Positions 4,395-5,002 of a DNA stretch of 5,002 nucleotides are shown here, piece after piece. Positions within the stretch are counted from its first letter, which is position 1, and every line of letters begins with the position of its first letter. The notes beneath the pieces were generated by a model that saw nothing but the letters and a program-made list of their open reading frames with translations, did not search any database and was not told the DNA's origin. The stretch is from Candidatus Parcubacteria bacterium (lineage in GTDB: Bacteria; Patescibacteriota; Minisyncoccia; JAHIHE01; JAGLIN01). The DNA lies in assembly GCA_023142975.1 (NCBI GenBank), contig JAGLIN010000027.1, positions 1 through 5,002 on the forward strand, read 5' to 3'. A program made the position numbers and the translations under genes.

Positions 4395-4404
4395 TCAGGA
4401 TGAC
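4304..4404. repeat. Composite inverted repeat at the 3' end of smpB
   Basis: gctaaatttgtcatag (4304-4319) pairs with ctatggtaaatttagc (4356-4371) at 14 of 16 positions; the other two become G-U pairs in plus-strand RNA. Nested beside it are two oppositely oriented copies of another unit, tcatcctgaatttattgaag (4332-4351) and the reverse complement of a tgtcatcctgagcttgtcga-type word (4381-4404). The second copy overlaps the smpB coding end and supplies its last two full codons and the TGA stop. The tcatcctga word also occurs at 2960-2983. Confidence 0.75.
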
Positions 4405-4856
4405 AATCGTCTTTTATCTCTCATAACTCTCGCAATATTTATCTTTTCTTCCCGTTTCTTTATATTTTCTCTCTTATCAATCTTCCTCTTTCCTTTCCCA
4501 ACGCCGAACTCAAGCTTGATAAGCCCATGTTTAGAGTATACTTTAATTGGCACTAATGTCAAGCCTTTCTGGCTTATTTTTCCGATTAAAGATTTTATCT
4601 GGCTTTTACGCGCTAAAACTTTTCTTGATCTTTCTGGATCATAATTGTCAGGCATATTTGCTGGCTGATACGCGGGAATACTGGCATTGGTTAAAAACAA
4701 TTCGTTTCCTTTCACTGTAACAAACGCTCCTTTTAAGCTAATATGCCCTGTTTTTATTGATTTTACTTCGCATCCTTTTAACACTAAACCACCCTCTATT
4801 TTTTCAAGAATTTCGTAGTCATAATTTGCTCTTTTGTTCGTGGCGAATGTTTTCAT
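4395..4856 (-). CDS. smpB: SsrA-binding protein SmpB
   Basis: SmpB binds the tRNA-like domain of tmRNA and mimics the missing anticodon arm in the ribosome during trans-translation. The 153-residue protein has the family's normal length. It starts MKTFATNKRANYDYEILEKI and carries the diagnostic GGLVLKGCEVKSIKTGHISL (about 22-41), then KGAFV. It continues with the NASIPAYQ and YDPERSRKVLARKSQI motifs, then GLTLVPIKVYSKHGLIKLEF and VGKGKRKIDKRENIKKREEK. The basic C-terminal tail, which enters the mRNA channel, reads NIARVMRDKRR. The final LSS and the TGA stop lie in the dispersed repeat at 4381-4404. The ATG at 4856 has no Shine-Dalgarno sequence, and a TATGCT box about 13 nt upstream hints at a very short leader. 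ssrA follows 166 bp downstream, so both rescue components are encoded together. Confidence 0.97.
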   Translation of the reverse strand: MKTFATNKRANYDYEILEKIEGGLVLKGCEVKSIKTGHISLKGAFVTVKGNELFLTNASIPAYQPANMPDNYDPERSRKVLARKSQIKSLIGKISQKGLTLVPIKVYSKHGLIKLEFGVGKGKRKIDKRENIKKREEKINIARVMRDKRRLSS

Positions 4857-4907
4857 GAATTTAGTTTAGCATAAAAGCGATGACTGGCAAATATTAAAAT
4901 GCAGATT

Positions 4908-4995
4908 TGTCATTCTCGCGGAGGCGGGAATCCAGTAAGTCTCAATAAATAATATCTTTCATATAATTTTTATTAAGTGAAACTAACTGGATCCC
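4908..4995. repeat. Dispersed repeat copy 2 with a downstream inverted partner
   Basis: tgtcattctcgcggaggcgg (4908-4927) and the following gaatcca match the repeat at 2217-2243 in inverse orientation at 26 of 27 positions. About 50 bp further on, actggat (4986-4992) plus ccc is the reverse complement of ggg-atccagt (4926-4936), and the pairing extends inward through an A-A mismatch to AGT/ACT. The whole looks like a composite palindromic element whose right end (ccagacatt) runs off the window. It lies upstream of smpB with no gene in between. Confidence 0.75.
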
Positions 4996-5002
4996 AGACA
5001 TT

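Noticed and set aside
4857..4900. Promoter for smpB (TATGCT with a TTGCCA nearby)
   Set aside because: TATGCT is a possible -10, but TTGCCA is only 11 bp away and the hexamer at 17 bp is not a -35 match, so it was not listed as a feature.

Overview
The window is an AT-rich, gene-dense piece of bacterial chromosome using the standard code: smpB ends on a TGA and no ORF needs TGA as sense. I infer a member of the Candidate Phyla Radiation (Patescibacteria, probably Parcubacteria-like). The reasons are minimal housekeeping proteins, a compact L35 of the type I associate with that group, few Shine-Dalgarno sites, and short palindromic repeats in most gaps. No marker here fixes a taxon.

Left half, plus strand. 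A hairpin and repeat unit (1-84) precede scpB, a chromosome-segregation factor, and a single-domain D-alanyl-D-alanine carboxypeptidase. A 99-bp segment bounded by a perfect 13-bp inverted repeat (1647-1745) follows. Next is a self-contained unit for an unrecognised protein of 109 residues, with a near-consensus promoter, a strong ribosome binding site and terminators. The second terminator (2167-2198) can work on both strands and separates it from the convergent right half.

Right half, minus strand, read right to left: smpB, ssrA (tmRNA), infC (IF-3), rpmI (L35), rplT (L20). SmpB and tmRNA form the trans-translation ribosome-rescue system. IF-3, L35 and L20 are the classic infC-rpmI-rplT translation operon. 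Two points stand out. The tmRNA appears to encode an unusually long tag of 25 residues ending TAFATATV. The conserved start of IF-3 continues upstream of the first in-frame ATG in a stretch with no ATG, GTG or TTG, so it needs an AUU/AUC start, a -1 frameshift or a one-base sequence correction.

Short palindromic repeats are tied to gene ends. They begin exactly 6 nt after the stops of rplT and infC, supply the last codons of scpB and smpB (including the smpB stop), and start on the last base of the carboxypeptidase stop. I found no CRISPR array, phage gene, transposase or biosynthetic cluster. The interest lies in the tmRNA tag, the infC start and the repeats.
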